Positions 1 to 8,576 of a stretch of DNA of 64,000 nt are shown here, in pieces. Numbering within the stretch: position 1 is the first letter of the stretch; each line of letters opens with the position of its first letter. The notes below the pieces were generated by a model that was not told where the DNA came from, made no database searches, and saw only the letters and a program-made list of their open reading frames with translations. Position numbers and translations under genes: made by a program. The stretch is from Melioribacter sp. (GTDB lineage Bacteria; Bacteroidota; Ignavibacteria; Ignavibacteriales; Melioribacteraceae), in the NCBI GenBank assembly GCA_023250955.1, contig JAHEZQ010000017.1:1-64000 (forward strand), written 5' to 3'.

Positions 1-2
1 TC

Positions 3-653
3 AAAAATCATAAAAATGGTTCGATGAATCCGAATGCACAATTCCGTTCTTCGGTAACGCTTGAGCAAGTTATGAAAGCAACTATGGTCGCTGATCCGCT
101 TAGATTACTTGATTGCTCACCTGTAAGCGATGGCGGTGCAGCAGTGATTGTTTGTTCTGTTGATTATGCGAAGAAATTGAAACGACCTTACATAAAAGTT
201 ATTTCTTCTGTACAAACATCGGATACAATTGCACTCCACAGCAGAGAAAGTTTAACTTCTTTGAAATGTGTTTCTGTTGCCGCAGAGAAAGCATACAAAC
301 AATCCGGACTAAAACCATCCGATATTAATTTTGCCGAAGTACACGATTGTTTTACAATCGCAGAAATAGTTGTAACAGAAGATTTAGGATTTTTTGAAAA
401 AGGCAAAGGCGGTGCTGGCGCTGAAAACGGATCAACGTCAATCGGCGGAAAAATTCCAATCAATACAAGCGGGGGATTAAAATCAAAAGGACATCCGGTT
501 GGTGCGACCGGAGTGGCACAGATCATAGAATGTTATGAACAATTAACCGGAAATGCCGGTGAACGCCAGGTTAAAAATGCAAAGTACGGCTTAACTCAAA
601 ACATGGGCGGTTCCGGTGCAAGTTGCGTAATTCACATATTGGAGGCAGTATGA
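3..653 (+). CDS. Thiolase (SCP2/acetyl-CoA acetyltransferase type), 5' truncated by window edge
   Basis: C-terminal half of a thiolase. The reading frame is open from base 3, before the first ATG at 24, and begins [10 protein letters not shown], which matches the middle of thiolases, so the gene starts outside the window. The catalytic motifs are visible: HDCF near residue 110 of the visible part, GHPVGATG near 160 and NMGGSGASC near the C-terminus, which carries the second active cysteine. Thiolases cleave or condense acyl-CoAs. The HDCF form and the DUF35 partner that follows with an ATGA overlap place it in the SCP-x-like subfamily that works with a zinc-ribbon/OB-fold protein. The AtuA-like genes downstream suggest branched-chain or terpenoid acyl-CoA degradation, which is inference. 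Confidence 0.9.
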   Translation, partial: KNHKNGSMNPNAQFRSSVTLEQVMKATMVADPLRLLDCSPVSDGGAAVIVCSVDYAKKLKRPYIKVISSVQTSDTIALHSRESLTSLKCVSVAAEKAYKQSGLKPSDINFAEVHDCFTIAEIVVTEDLGFFEKGKGGAGAENGSTSIGGKIPINTSGGLKSKGHPVGATGVAQIIECYEQLTGNAGERQVKNAKYGLTQNMGGSGASCVIHILEAV

Positions 654-1033
654 TCAGTCCAAGATATCATCGTGAAGTTCCTCAGCGTTACCGTCTTGAA
701 GCGGGTAAATGCAAACAGTGCGGAAACATTTCTTTTCCGCCAAGATTGATTTGCCCGAAATGTAAATCGAAAACTTTTGAGACAGTGAAGTTGAGCAGAG
801 AAGGAAAAATTTTAACGTTCACAATAATTCGTGTTGGACCGGATAAATTTTCTAAAGAAACTCCTTATGTAGTAGCGATAATTGAATTGAATGATGGAGT
901 TCGTCTCACCACTCAAGTAGCAGATTGTGATGTTGATAAAGTTGAGATTGGTAATAAAGTAAAATTAGTCTTCCGCAAAATACAGGACGAAGGGAAATCG
1001 GGTTTGCATTGTTATGGTTACAAGGCGGTTTAG
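650..1033 (+). CDS. Zn-ribbon domain-containing OB-fold protein (DUF35), thiolase partner
   Basis: A 127-residue protein. The N-terminus holds a rubredoxin-like zinc ribbon, CKQCGN then CPKCKS about 15 residues later, followed by an OB-fold that in this family binds acyl-CoA and channels it to a partner thiolase. The start is set at ATG 650 because GGAGG sits at 641-645 and the ATG overlaps the thiolase stop as ATGA. An upstream in-frame TTG at 623 lies inside the thiolase gene and is less likely. The overlap indicates translational coupling. Family identity is firm; the substrate is unknown. Confidence 0.9.
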   Translation: MISPRYHREVPQRYRLEAGKCKQCGNISFPPRLICPKCKSKTFETVKLSREGKILTFTIIRVGPDKFSKETPYVVAIIELNDGVRLTTQVADCDVDKVEIGNKVKLVFRKIQDEGKSGLHCYGYKAV

Positions 1034-1053
1034 TATAATGTTTTACATATAAA

Positions 1054-1147
1054 TCTTTGCGTTCTTTGCGAGTCTTTACTTTGCGTCCTCTGCGTTAAAG
1101 CTTTAAACGCAAAGGACGCTGAGAAGACGCATAGTTCGCGGAGAAAT
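1054..1147. repeat. Palindromic GCAAAG/GCAGAG-type intergenic repeat, complete copy
   Basis: About 94 bases made of a left arm rich in TTTGCG and CTGCG steps and a right arm rich in CGCAAAG and GCAGAG-like steps. The centre is near GTTAAAGCTTTAAACG, and the arms are imperfect reverse complements. Related sequences lie at 2585-2631, 3010-3101 and 26645-26724, so this is a dispersed family. It sits between the DUF35 gene and the AtuA gene and would form a long hairpin in RNA. Confidence 0.7.
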
Positions 1148-1210
1148 CAGCACTTCATTTTTATTCCATCACTTCCTTCCTTATCTTTGCACAGAAAATT
1201 TGGAGAATGT

Positions 1211-2572
1211 TTGAAAGACAAAATTCGTATCGCATCCGGATCCGGTTTCTGGGGCGATCTTCAATCAATTCCGTTACAACAAGTAACCAAAGGTCCAATA
1301 GATTATTTGATGATGGATTTTCTTGCCGAGGTAACGATGTCCATCATGCAGAAACAGAAGAAGAGAAATCCGGCTGCGGGGTACGCAAAAGATTTAGTTC
1401 ATATTATGAAAGATTTACTTCCTCACATTACAGAGAAAAATATAAAAGTAATTACCAACGGCGGCGGCGCTAACCCGATGGGCTGTGTTGAAGAAATTGT
1501 AAAGTGCGCACACAAACAAGGAATCAAAGGTCTAAAAATCGGCGTTGTTACCGGCGATGATATTTTAGATTCACTCGATGATTTATTGAAACACGGTGCT
1601 GGTTTGGATAACATGGAATCCGGTCAACATATAAAAGATGTAAAGGAAAAATTAATCAGTGCTAATGTTTATTTTGGTGCGAGACCGATCGTTGAAGCTC
1701 TTAAAAAAGGCGCGCAAATAGTTATCACCGGAAGAACTACGGACACGTCACTTACTTATGCACCGATGATTCACGAATTCAAATGGGCGTGGGATGATTG
1801 GGATAAACTTGCTGCGGGAGTAATTGCAGGACATATTCTTGAATGCGGCGGACAAGCAAGCGGTGGGAATTTTTTAAGCGATTGGAGATCTGTTCCGGAT
1901 CTCGCGCATATTGGTTTCCCAATTGCAGAAGCATATCCAAATGGCGAATTTGTAATTACGAAACATCAGAACACAGGGGGAATGGTTTCTGTGGAAACTG
2001 TAAGCGAGCAATTGATGTATGAAATCGGCGACCCGACAAGTTATATTACTCCGGAATGTGTTGCGGATTTTACTTCGATAAAGTTAGAGCAATTGGAAAA
2101 AGATAGAGTTAGAGTTTATGGGATTAAAGGAAAGCCCGCGACAGATTTATTTAAAGTTTCCATGGCTTATAATGATGGTTATACAACAATAGGTAGTTTA
2201 ACATACAGTTGGCCGGATGCGTTGGAAAAAGCTCAGAAGGCAGATGAAATTCTCCGCACGCGTCTTTCTGATTTGGGTTTGAAGTTCTATGAAGTTAGAA
2301 CCGAGTTTCTCGGTGTAAATGCTTGTCACGGACCATTGGCATCAAAACAAAATGAAATCAATGAAGTAGTTCTGCGGGTTGGAGTTCGGAGTATTCACCA
2401 TCATGATGTTGAAGCATTTGCAAAAGAGATTGCGCCGTTAATCTTAACCGGTCCGCCAAGTGTTACTGGATTTGCGGGCGGTCGTCCTAAACCCAATGAA
2501 GTGATTGCTTACTGGCCTGCTCTAATGCCTAAAAAACTTGTTCATCCAAAAGTTGAGATTATACAAACTTAG
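1211..2572 (+). CDS. Acyclic terpene utilisation AtuA family protein (DUF1446), main domain
   Basis: A 453-residue protein of the AtuA/DUF1446 family. The N-terminus carries KIRIASGSGFWGD and the middle GGGANPMGC, both typical; family members occur in acyclic terpene or branched-chain acyl-CoA catabolism, but their chemistry is poorly defined. I place the start at TTG 1211 because GGAG at 1202-1205 is correctly spaced and the family usually begins close to this motif. The ATG at 1207 is in another frame. Many homologues carry an extra C-terminal domain of about 100 residues. Here that domain is a separate gene at 3107-3418, and a GxxExxY gene with repeats lies between the two parts. Confidence 0.85.
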   Translation: MKDKIRIASGSGFWGDLQSIPLQQVTKGPIDYLMMDFLAEVTMSIMQKQKKRNPAAGYAKDLVHIMKDLLPHITEKNIKVITNGGGANPMGCVEEIVKCAHKQGIKGLKIGVVTGDDILDSLDDLLKHGAGLDNMESGQHIKDVKEKLISANVYFGARPIVEALKKGAQIVITGRTTDTSLTYAPMIHEFKWAWDDWDKLAAGVIAGHILECGGQASGGNFLSDWRSVPDLAHIGFPIAEAYPNGEFVITKHQNTGGMVSVETVSEQLMYEIGDPTSYITPECVADFTSIKLEQLEKDRVRVYGIKGKPATDLFKVSMAYNDGYTTIGSLTYSWPDALEKAQKADEILRTRLSDLGLKFYEVRTEFLGVNACHGPLASKQNEINEVVLRVGVRSIHHHDVEAFAKEIAPLILTGPPSVTGFAGGRPKPNEVIAYWPALMPKKLVHPKVEIIQT

Positions 2573-2584
2573 TTTTTAAAAAAA

Positions 2585-2631
2585 AGCTTAAACGCAAAGA
2601 GCGCAAAGAATGCGCAGAGGGGGCAGAGAAA
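2585..2631. repeat. GCAAAG/GCAGAG repeat, single (right-type) arm before the GxxExxY gene
   Basis: The stretch reads as alternating CGCAAAGAGCGCAAAG and GCGCAGAGG steps ending GCAGAGAAA directly against the start codon at 2632. It matches the right arm of the repeat at 1054-1147. The opposite arm appears only after the gene, at 3010 onward, so the gene is framed by inverted arms. The repeat also supplies the purine-rich ribosome-binding region of the gene. Confidence 0.65.
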
Positions 2632-3009
2632 ATGCATGAGAATGAATTATCTGAAATCATTATTGGCTGTGCAATAAGAGTCCACAAATCGTTAGGTCCT
2701 GGTTTATTAGAATCAGCTTATGAAGAATGTTTGTTTTACGAATTGCAGAAAACCGGTTTACAAGTTGTTAAACAAAAAGCTTTGCCTTTAGTTTATGAAG
2801 AAGTAAAATTGGATTGCGGATACCGGGTTGATCTTTTAGTTGAGAATAAAGTAATTGTTGAAATAAAATCTGTTGAAGCTTTGAATGATATTTTTCTTGC
2901 TCAAGTTCTTACATATTTAAGATTATCAAATTGTAAATTAGGTTTGTTGATAAATTTCAATGTGAATAAGTTAAAAGAAGGAATTAGGCGAGTAGTCAAT
3001 AATTTATAA
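2632..3009 (+). CDS. GxxExxY protein, PD-(D/E)XK nuclease-like
   Basis: A 125-residue member of the GxxExxY family. The signature GLLESAY lies near residues 25-31. A likely PD-(D/E)XK core follows at about residues 64-85, with an aspartate in YRVDLLV and then VEIKS, the usual D...ExK arrangement. No function is established for the family. The gene starts immediately after one repeat arm and ends 1 base before the reverse-oriented arm, and it separates the two AtuA-like genes. That suggests it moved in as a unit with its repeats. Composition is not obviously foreign by eye. Confidence 0.85.
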   Translation: MHENELSEIIIGCAIRVHKSLGPGLLESAYEECLFYELQKTGLQVVKQKALPLVYEEVKLDCGYRVDLLVENKVIVEIKSVEALNDIFLAQVLTYLRLSNCKLGLLINFNVNKLKEGIRRVVNNL

Positions 3010-3101
3010 CTCTGCGTTCTTTGCGGAAATCTTTGCGATCTCTGCGGTAAAGCCTTAAACGCTGAGAACGCCGAGAAGTCGCAGAGAAAACGCTAAGGGA
3101 A
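3010..3101. repeat. GCAAAG/GCAGAG repeat, left plus right arms after the GxxExxY gene
   Basis: A left-type arm (CTGCGTTCTTTGCGG, CTTTGCGATCTCTGCGG) is followed by a right-type arm (CTTAAACGCTGAGAACGCCGAGAAG, GCAGAGAAA). The left arm is the imperfect reverse complement of the sequence at 2585-2631, so the GxxExxY transcript could fold end to end. The right arm ends just before the RBS of the next gene. Confidence 0.65.
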
Positions 3102-3106
3102 GAAAA

Positions 3107-3418
3107 ATGAAAATAAAATTAATAGATATTGCCCACGGTCGCAGCGGTGATAAAGGCGATGCCGCAAATGTTGGAATCATCGCATACGACGATAAAGGTT
3201 TTGAGATAATTAAAAAACATCTAACAACCGAACGAGTGAAAAAACATTTCGAAGGAATCTGTCTTGGCAAAGTTGAGCGTTTCGAAATGCCAAACATTAG
3301 GGCTCTGAATTTTTTGTTACATAACACTCTTGGCGGTGGCGGAACTGTTTCGTTAAAACATGATGCTCAGGGAAAAACTCTTGCCGCGGCATTGTTAAGA
3401 ATGGAAATAGAAATTTAA
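3107..3418 (+). CDS. AtuA-like C-terminal domain protein
   Basis: A 103-residue protein that corresponds to the C-terminal domain found fused in many AtuA-family proteins. It starts IDIAHGRSGDKGDAANVG, the usual entry motif of this domain, and ends with a NTLGGGGT...D..GK segment. It should act together with the DUF1446 protein at 1211-2572, though the chemistry is unknown. The gene is preceded by AGGGAAGAAAA before ATG. It is separated from its partner by the GxxExxY gene. Confidence 0.8.
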   Translation: MKIKLIDIAHGRSGDKGDAANVGIIAYDDKGFEIIKKHLTTERVKKHFEGICLGKVERFEMPNIRALNFLLHNTLGGGGTVSLKHDAQGKTLAAALLRMEIEI

Positions 3419-3439
3419 TTTATAAGGAAGGAATAGAAA

Positions 3440-4541
3440 ATGTTCGAAGATCAATTAAAAAGATTAAACGGCTACGCACAGAAGATCGAAAATTTACGGG
3501 GTTATCTTTAAGTTAGCTGATAAAGAAAAACAAATCGAAGAAATCCGAAAACAATCCGAAGCATCCGGATTCTGGAACGATCAGAAAAACGCACAATCAG
3601 TTTTCCAAAAATCAAAATCTCTTCAAATCTGGATAGATGCATGGAATAAAATTGATGCTCAACAAAAAAATCTTAGAGAGTTCATTGAACTCGCCGAAGC
3701 TGAACAAGATGAAAAGTTAGGACGTGAAATTGATGCCGAGCTTGATATTCTTGAAAAATCTTATTCCGATATAGAACTTAAAAGTATGCTAAGCGGAAAG
3801 GATGACGATAAGAATTGTATTATGACAATTCACTCCGGTGCAGGCGGAACGGAATCGCAAGATTGGGCACAGATGTTAATGAGAATGTATTTGCGCTGGG
3901 GCGAGCAGAACGGTTACAAAATGAATTTAGTTGATTGGCTTGATGGTGATGGTGCAGGAATAAAAAGTGCAACCATCGAAGTTGAAGGCGAATTTGCTTT
4001 CGGATATTTAAAAGCAGAGAATGGTGTTCATCGTCTCGTACGTATTTCACCATTCGATTCCAACAAACGCAGACATACTTCATTTGCGTCAGTGTTTGTT
4101 ATCCCGGAAGTTGATGATACGATTGAGATCGATATCAATCCCGCTGATTTAAGAATTGATACTTTCCGTTCCGGTGGAAAAGGTGGGCAGAATGTGAACA
4201 AAGTTGAAACTGCAGTACGCATTACTCATATTCCAACTGGAGTAGTGGCTGCATGCCAGACGGAACGCTCTCAGCTTCAAAACAAAACCAATGCTTTCAA
4301 AATGCTTCGATCACGTCTGTATCAAATTGAAGTAGAAAAGCAAACTGCTGCAGCTGATGAAATAGAAAAAACAAAAATGAAAATAGAATGGGGAAGTCAA
4401 ATCCGTTCTTATGTTTTTCATCCTTATAATATGGTTAAAGATCACAGAACCAATCATGAGACGTCGGACACTCAGGGTGTTATGAATGGAGAAATAAATA
4501 ATTTCATTAAAGAATATCTTTTAAAATTTACTCAGAACTAA
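3440..4541 (+). CDS. prfB: Peptide chain release factor 2, expressed by +1 frameshift at a UAA codon
   Basis: RF2 releases nascent chains at UGA and UAA. Translation starts at ATG 3440 (GGAAGGAAT upstream) and gives 23 codons ending L-R-G-Y-L, then an in-frame TAA at 3509-3511. A +1 slip on CTT-T (3506-3509) continues in the frame starting AAG at 3510 and runs to 4541, for about 366 residues, the normal RF2 length. The break is at the same GYL position as the well-known prfB recoding site. A G run at 3498-3501 is the candidate stimulatory Shine-Dalgarno, 4 nt before CTT. The SPF tripeptide (RISPFDS) and the catalytic GGQ ([10 protein letters not shown]) are intact. The stop is UAA rather than the usual UGA. 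yjbQ follows after 2 nt. Confidence 0.93.
3498..3512 (+). promoter_or_regulatory. Programmed +1 frameshift site of prfB
   Basis: Elements in order are GGGG at 3498-3501, a 4-nt spacer TTAT, the slip codon CTT at 3506-3508, then TAA G. The P-site tRNA-Leu could re-pair from CUU to UUU, after which AAG is read. Compared with the classical AGGGGG-TAT-CTT-TGA-C, the G run is shorter, the spacer is one base longer, and the stop is UAA followed by G. Confidence 0.85.
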
Positions 4542-4543
4542 AA

Positions 4544-4957
4544 ATGAAATTTCATACAGAATATCTTTGGTTTAATACTTCGAAGAAAAGAGAATACATA
4601 AACATCACGGGTGAGGTAGAAAAGGCATTAAAGAAAAGCGGCATCCATGAAGGTATGATCTTGGTTTCTGCGATGCATATTACAGCAGGAGTTTATGTGA
4701 ACGATGCCGAGAGCGGGTTGATTCAAGATATTGATGAGTGGTTAGAAAAACTTGCACCATTTAAATCGGATTACCGTCATCATAGAACCGGTGAAGAAAA
4801 CGGTGATGCGCATTTGAAAAGTATGCTTGTTCATCACGAAGTAATTATTCCAGTAACAAACGGTAAACTTGATTTCGGTCCATGGCAGCAAGTTTATTAT
4901 GCCGAGTTTGACGGACAAAGAAGAAAAAGAGTTTTAATAAAAGTTATGGGTGAATAA
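4544..4957 (+). CDS. yjbQ: YjbQ/UPF0047 family protein
   Basis: A 137-residue member of the YjbQ family, annotated elsewhere as a secondary thiamine-phosphate synthase-like enzyme; the physiological role is not settled. Family landmarks are [14 protein letters not shown] in the first half, the [18 protein letters not shown] segment with conserved histidines, and [16 protein letters not shown] near the C-terminus. The length is normal. It begins 2 nt after the prfB stop, so it is probably cotranscribed and translationally coupled. Confidence 0.85.
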   Translation: MKFHTEYLWFNTSKKREYINITGEVEKALKKSGIHEGMILVSAMHITAGVYVNDAESGLIQDIDEWLEKLAPFKSDYRHHRTGEENGDAHLKSMLVHHEVIIPVTNGKLDFGPWQQVYYAEFDGQRRKRVLIKVMGE

Positions 4958-4975
4958 CTAAAGTTTGATTTAAAA

Positions 4976-5326
4976 ATGGGAAATAAAAAAACAGACTTTT
5001 TCGATCGCGTTTATAAAATTGTTGCAAAGATTCCCAAAGGAAAAGTAACGACTTACGGTGCAATTGCAGAAGTGTGCGGGATTAGATCATCAGCAAGAAC
5101 CGTCGGTTGGGCGTTGAATGGTGCAACACAATCCGGATTACCTTGCCATAGAGTTGTAAATCGTTTAGGTGCTCTTACAGGTAAAGTACATTTTGGAGAT
5201 ATTCACTTAATGGAAGAACTCCTTCGAAGTGAAGGAGTTGAGTTTGATGAAAAAGGTTATGTTATTATGAAAAAATATTTTTGGCAACCGAAAAAACTTA
5301 CGAAGAGTAGAAAGAAAAAAAATTAA
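4976..5326 (+). CDS. MGMT-family DNA alkyltransferase-like protein
   Basis: A 116-residue protein with only the C-terminal DNA-binding and active-site domain of O6-alkylguanine-DNA alkyltransferases. KGKVTTYGAIAE is the helix-turn-helix entry, ARTVGWALN follows, and GLPCHRVVN carries the methyl-acceptor cysteine. Because the PCHR cysteine is present, it could be a true suicide repair protein rather than an alkyltransferase-like protein, where Cys is replaced by Trp. The basic tail KKLTKSRKKKN is unusual and may add DNA affinity. Its stop overlaps the convergent gene's stop by 3 bases. Confidence 0.85.
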   Translation: MGNKKTDFFDRVYKIVAKIPKGKVTTYGAIAEVCGIRSSARTVGWALNGATQSGLPCHRVVNRLGALTGKVHFGDIHLMEELLRSEGVEFDEKGYVIMKKYFWQPKKLTKSRKKKN

Positions 5327-6219
5327 TATCTGTTTACAGTCAAAGAAGAAACCCCAGCCTTAACATCTATAATAATTCTTTTGTCACTATCCGAAAAATT
5401 TTCAGTTATGTAATGACCCTTTCCTTTACTGTTAAAGCCATGCACATTCTTTGACGATAATGCCATATCAGTTTGAATTTCACATCCAATATTTGTTGGA
5501 ACATCTATCGTGATATTAGCAGCTCCCATTTCTACATTTACGTTTGTTATTTCTGATTTGTCGCTTAGTTTCACATATGTGCTTGTGGCACCGGAATGAA
5601 GTTCGAGATTTTTAATCTTAAATTTTGATAAATCAAGATTAGCTTTTGATGCACCGTAGTTCAATCTTATATCCCAAATAGGATTTTCATTTAGATTTAC
5701 CTTTAAATAATTTCTAAACTTTCCACCAAAGAAGTTAAAATTTCTCTTGTGAAGATTGAATCGTACGTTAGCATTTTCTTCATCTTTCCAAGTTTCAAAA
5801 TCGTATTCAGCAATATTTCCTTTCGTTTTTCCTTCAACTAGTTTGTCGGTAGTTTCTCCGAGAATAAATGTACCTGCACCGGAATTAATTTCTAAGTCGG
5901 CAGTTTTAATAGCAGAATCATAATCCTCACTATAGAATTCGGTATAGTTACCGTCGTGATCTGAAAAATCAATATCGCAAACACTGTTATAAATAAATCC
6001 AAAGATCAGCATTGCTAAGAAGACTCCGAATACCGCACTAATTACAGGACGAACAAGCGAATTTTTAAAAATTACTAACGCTCCCCAAAAAACAAAGATA
6101 AATGGCCATACATTGTAAACGAAATCAAATGATGTATAAAGTATATCATACTTTGTCAAAAGGAAAAGAGCGCCGAGAGTTAAAAGAAAAAATCCCCAAA
6201 ATAATTGTCCACTTTTCAT
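5323..6219 (-). CDS. LiaF-like membrane protein with toast-rack domain
   Basis: A 298-residue protein. Three hydrophobic segments fall at about residues 6-24, 33-50 and 57-77, as in the LiaI/LiaF transmembrane domain. An acidic stretch follows, and then a beta-rich C-terminal half with repeated short strands (GAGTFILGE, NYGASKANLDLS, GATSTYVKLS, GAANITIDV) typical of the toast-rack/DUF2154 fold. Such proteins act in envelope-stress sensing. It lies 13 bases after the PspC gene on the same strand, so the two probably form one unit. Confidence 0.75.
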   Translation of the reverse strand: MKSGQLFWGFFLLTLGALFLLTKYDILYTSFDFVYNVWPFIFVFWGALVIFKNSLVRPVISAVFGVFLAMLIFGFIYNSVCDIDFSDHDGNYTEFYSEDYDSAIKTADLEINSGAGTFILGETTDKLVEGKTKGNIAEYDFETWKDEENANVRFNLHKRNFNFFGGKFRNYLKVNLNENPIWDIRLNYGASKANLDLSKFKIKNLELHSGATSTYVKLSDKSEITNVNVEMGAANITIDVPTNIGCEIQTDMALSSKNVHGFNSKGKGHYITENFSDSDKRIIIDVKAGVSSLTVNRY

Positions 6220-6232
6220 TTTTATCTCTCCA

Positions 6233-6679
6233 TTACTTTTTCAATGAGTTCCAAATTAATGATCCTCCAATGAGAACAAAAGCGATTGGAAGAACATCTC
6301 TTAAATCAAATGATGGTATAATATGGTCTGCAAAAAAGATTAATCCGATAACAATTAAAATTATACCTAAAACAATTCTTCCGGAGCTTTGTTTTTGCGG
6401 AAGAGGTTGGGTCCCGTCAAAATTTATAGAATCTGTTTGAGAAGATTGTTCACCAGTAGTTTGATCATCAATATTTACTTTATAAGCGACCTCAAAAGGT
6501 TCTTCCGGTACTACAATCCAAAGAATGATATAAAGAAGAATACCAAACCCATGAAGGATTGTGACAACAACAAATAGAACTCTGACAAGTATTGGATCTA
6601 AATTAAAATACTGTGCAAGACCTCCGGCTATACCCCCAAAAACCCTCACACGCCGTGAACGGTATAACTTGTCTTTCAT
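6233..6679 (-). CDS. PspC domain membrane protein
   Basis: A 148-residue protein. Residues 1-60 form a PspC domain: the basic start KLYRSRRVRVFGGIAGGLAQ, then YFNLDPILVRVLF and a long hydrophobic helix ending WIVVPEE. The C-terminal 50 residues hold a further hydrophobic hairpin resembling LiaI/DUF5668. The start is ATG 6679, with AAGGTGAT upstream. A TTG eight codons earlier is less likely. PspC proteins work in phage-shock or envelope-stress responses, and the pairing with a toast-rack protein supports this. Confidence 0.82.
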   Translation of the reverse strand: MKDKLYRSRRVRVFGGIAGGLAQYFNLDPILVRVLFVVVTILHGFGILLYIILWIVVPEEPFEVAYKVNIDDQTTGEQSSQTDSINFDGTQPLPQKQSSGRIVLGIILIVIGLIFFADHIIPSFDLRDVLPIAFVLIGGSLIWNSLKK

Positions 6680-6825
6680 GGCATCACCTTTTATTGTTTT
6701 CAATACTTAAGACGCACCTCAAATCAAAAGGTTTGTAAATTTATTTAAAACAAAATAGAGCTTCCGATTTGAAAATACTATGCTTCTTACTAACTTTGTT
6801 CAAAAGATAAAATGATTTTATATCA

Positions 6826-8466
6826 ATGAAAATAGCTGTCTGTCAATCAAATCCGATAATTGGTGATCTTAAAGGTAATTCACAGAAAATTCTTTACAGA
6901 TATAAGCAAGCTGTTTCCGATGGAGCCGATCTCGTAATCTTTCCCGAACTATTTTTATGCGGTTACCCGCCTCTTGATCTCGTAGAAAAAAAAGAATTTA
7001 GAATAGCCGTTAAAAAAGCTGCATATGAAATTGCACATCAAACCAAAAAAGTCGGATTGATATTTGGAACGATCACGGAAGATTATGAAGATAAAGTTGG
7101 AACCGGAGTTTACAATTCCGCTGCACTTTGCTATGATGGAAAAATTCAATTTGTACAGAACAAAACTTTAATTCCAAATTATGATGTCTTTGATGAAGTA
7201 AGATATTTTGAATCTGCTAAAGATGTTTTTGTTCATGAGTTTATGGGAGAAAAATTAGGCATTTCAGTCTGTGAAGATATTTGGAATGATGAAGATTATT
7301 GGAAACATCGCCGCTACACAACCGACCCGGTACAAAAACTTGTTGATGATGGCGCAACTTTATTGATAAACATTTCCGCGAGTCCGTATGCATATGGTAA
7401 ACGGAAAGAAAAATTTAATATGTTGTCGGTTCTAACTAAAACAGATAAACTCCCGTTAGTTTATGTTTGCTGTGTTGGTGCACAAACAGAATTGATCTTC
7501 GATGGCGGAAGTATGTGTTTGAATTCCACCGGTAAACTTCAAATGCTGGGTAAAACTTTTGAAGAGGATTATTTCATTTTTGATACTAAAAAAAGCTATC
7601 CGGAAATAAATGAAGTCGAAACTTCATTTGAAGAAGAAGTGTTTAAAGCATTAGTACTTGGATTGAAAGATTATGCAGTCAAAACCGGATTCAAAAAAGC
7701 TATTGTAGGCTTAAGCGGTGGAATTGATTCAGCGATTGTAACTTATATTGCAGTCAAAGCATTTGGCGCACAAAATGTTCACGTTGTAATGATGCCATCC
7801 AAATATTCTAGTGAGGGGAGTGTAACTGATTCGGAAAAACTTGTTGAGAAGCTCGGTATATCATCAGAAAATATTTCAATCCAACCTGTAGTAGATAAAG
7901 CACTCGAGATGTTGAAAGAAACATTCAAAGGAAAGGATGAAGATGTTACTGAAGAAAATCTTCAGTCGCGCATTCGCGGCATTTATTTGATGGCCCTTTC
8001 GAATAAACATGGTTATCTGCTTTGTACAACCGGCAACAAATCAGAAATTGCAACCGGTTATGCAACTCTTTATGGTGATATGTGCGGTGCAGTATCAGTG
8101 ATTGGTGATGTGTATAAAACTCAGATTTACAAAATTGTCGATTACATAAATCGGGACGAAGAAATAATACCGAATGAAATAATTAAAAAAGTTCCTTCGG
8201 CTGAATTGCGTCCTAATCAAACTGATCAGGATTCACTTCCGCCTTATGAACTTCTTGATAAAATCCTAAAGATGTACCTTGAAGAGCAAAAAGAATTTGA
8301 AGAGATTTGCAAAACAATCGGCGATGTAAATATTGTAAAAAAAGTTTTGCGGTTAGTTGATATTAATGAGTTCAAACGTAAACAAACAGCACCCGTACTT
8401 CGTGTTTCAACAAAAGCTTTTGGTTACGGTAGAAGATTCCCAATCGTACAAGGTTGGAGAAAATGA
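6826..8466 (+). CDS. nadE: Glutamine-dependent NAD+ synthetase
   Basis: A 546-residue two-domain enzyme that converts nicotinate adenine dinucleotide to NAD+ using glutamine. The N-terminal nitrilase domain (about 1-255) carries the Glu-Lys-Cys triad in FPELFLCGYPP, QNKTLIPNY and GISVCEDIW. The C-terminal synthetase domain has the P-loop SGGIDSAIV near residue 300, and QSRIRGIYLMALSNK and TGNKSEIATGYATLYGDMCG further on. The length is normal for the bacterial glutaminase-fused type. It is divergently placed from the PspC unit. Confidence 0.95.
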   Translation: MKIAVCQSNPIIGDLKGNSQKILYRYKQAVSDGADLVIFPELFLCGYPPLDLVEKKEFRIAVKKAAYEIAHQTKKVGLIFGTITEDYEDKVGTGVYNSAALCYDGKIQFVQNKTLIPNYDVFDEVRYFESAKDVFVHEFMGEKLGISVCEDIWNDEDYWKHRRYTTDPVQKLVDDGATLLINISASPYAYGKRKEKFNMLSVLTKTDKLPLVYVCCVGAQTELIFDGGSMCLNSTGKLQMLGKTFEEDYFIFDTKKSYPEINEVETSFEEEVFKALVLGLKDYAVKTGFKKAIVGLSGGIDSAIVTYIAVKAFGAQNVHVVMMPSKYSSEGSVTDSEKLVEKLGISSENISIQPVVDKALEMLKETFKGKDEDVTEENLQSRIRGIYLMALSNKHGYLLCTTGNKSEIATGYATLYGDMCGAVSVIGDVYKTQIYKIVDYINRDEEIIPNEIIKKVPSAELRPNQTDQDSLPPYELLDKILKMYLEEQKEFEEICKTIGDVNIVKKVLRLVDINEFKRKQTAPVLRVSTKAFGYGRRFPIVQGWRK

Positions 8467-8467
8467 T

Positions 8468-8515
8468 ATATCAATTTACGATTTACGAATTTTGATTTAC
8501 GATTTTATAATTAAG
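8468..8515. repeat. Degenerate tandem ATTTACGA repeat after nadE stop
   Basis: Directly after the nadE stop comes a run with ATTTACG occurring three times, spaced by short variants such as AATTTTG. It has the form of a slipped tandem repeat and has no coding support. Comparable post-stop repeats are seen after korB and atpC. Confidence 0.5.
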
Positions 8516-8576
8516 ATGTTGATCAATGTAAATACAATAATACTTGCTTAAAAAATTAAAATGATATTGAGGAAAA

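Noticed and set aside
1207-1473. An ATG-started ORF overlapping the AtuA gene in another frame
   Set aside because: It ends after 88 codons and its product has no recognisable pattern; the TTG at 1211 in the AtuA frame uses the same GGAG and leads to the conserved domain.
3440-4541. prfB as a pseudogene or assembly frameshift
   Set aside because: The break is at the exact GYL-CTT-T recoding position, the downstream frame is open and complete, and the GGQ and SPF motifs are intact.
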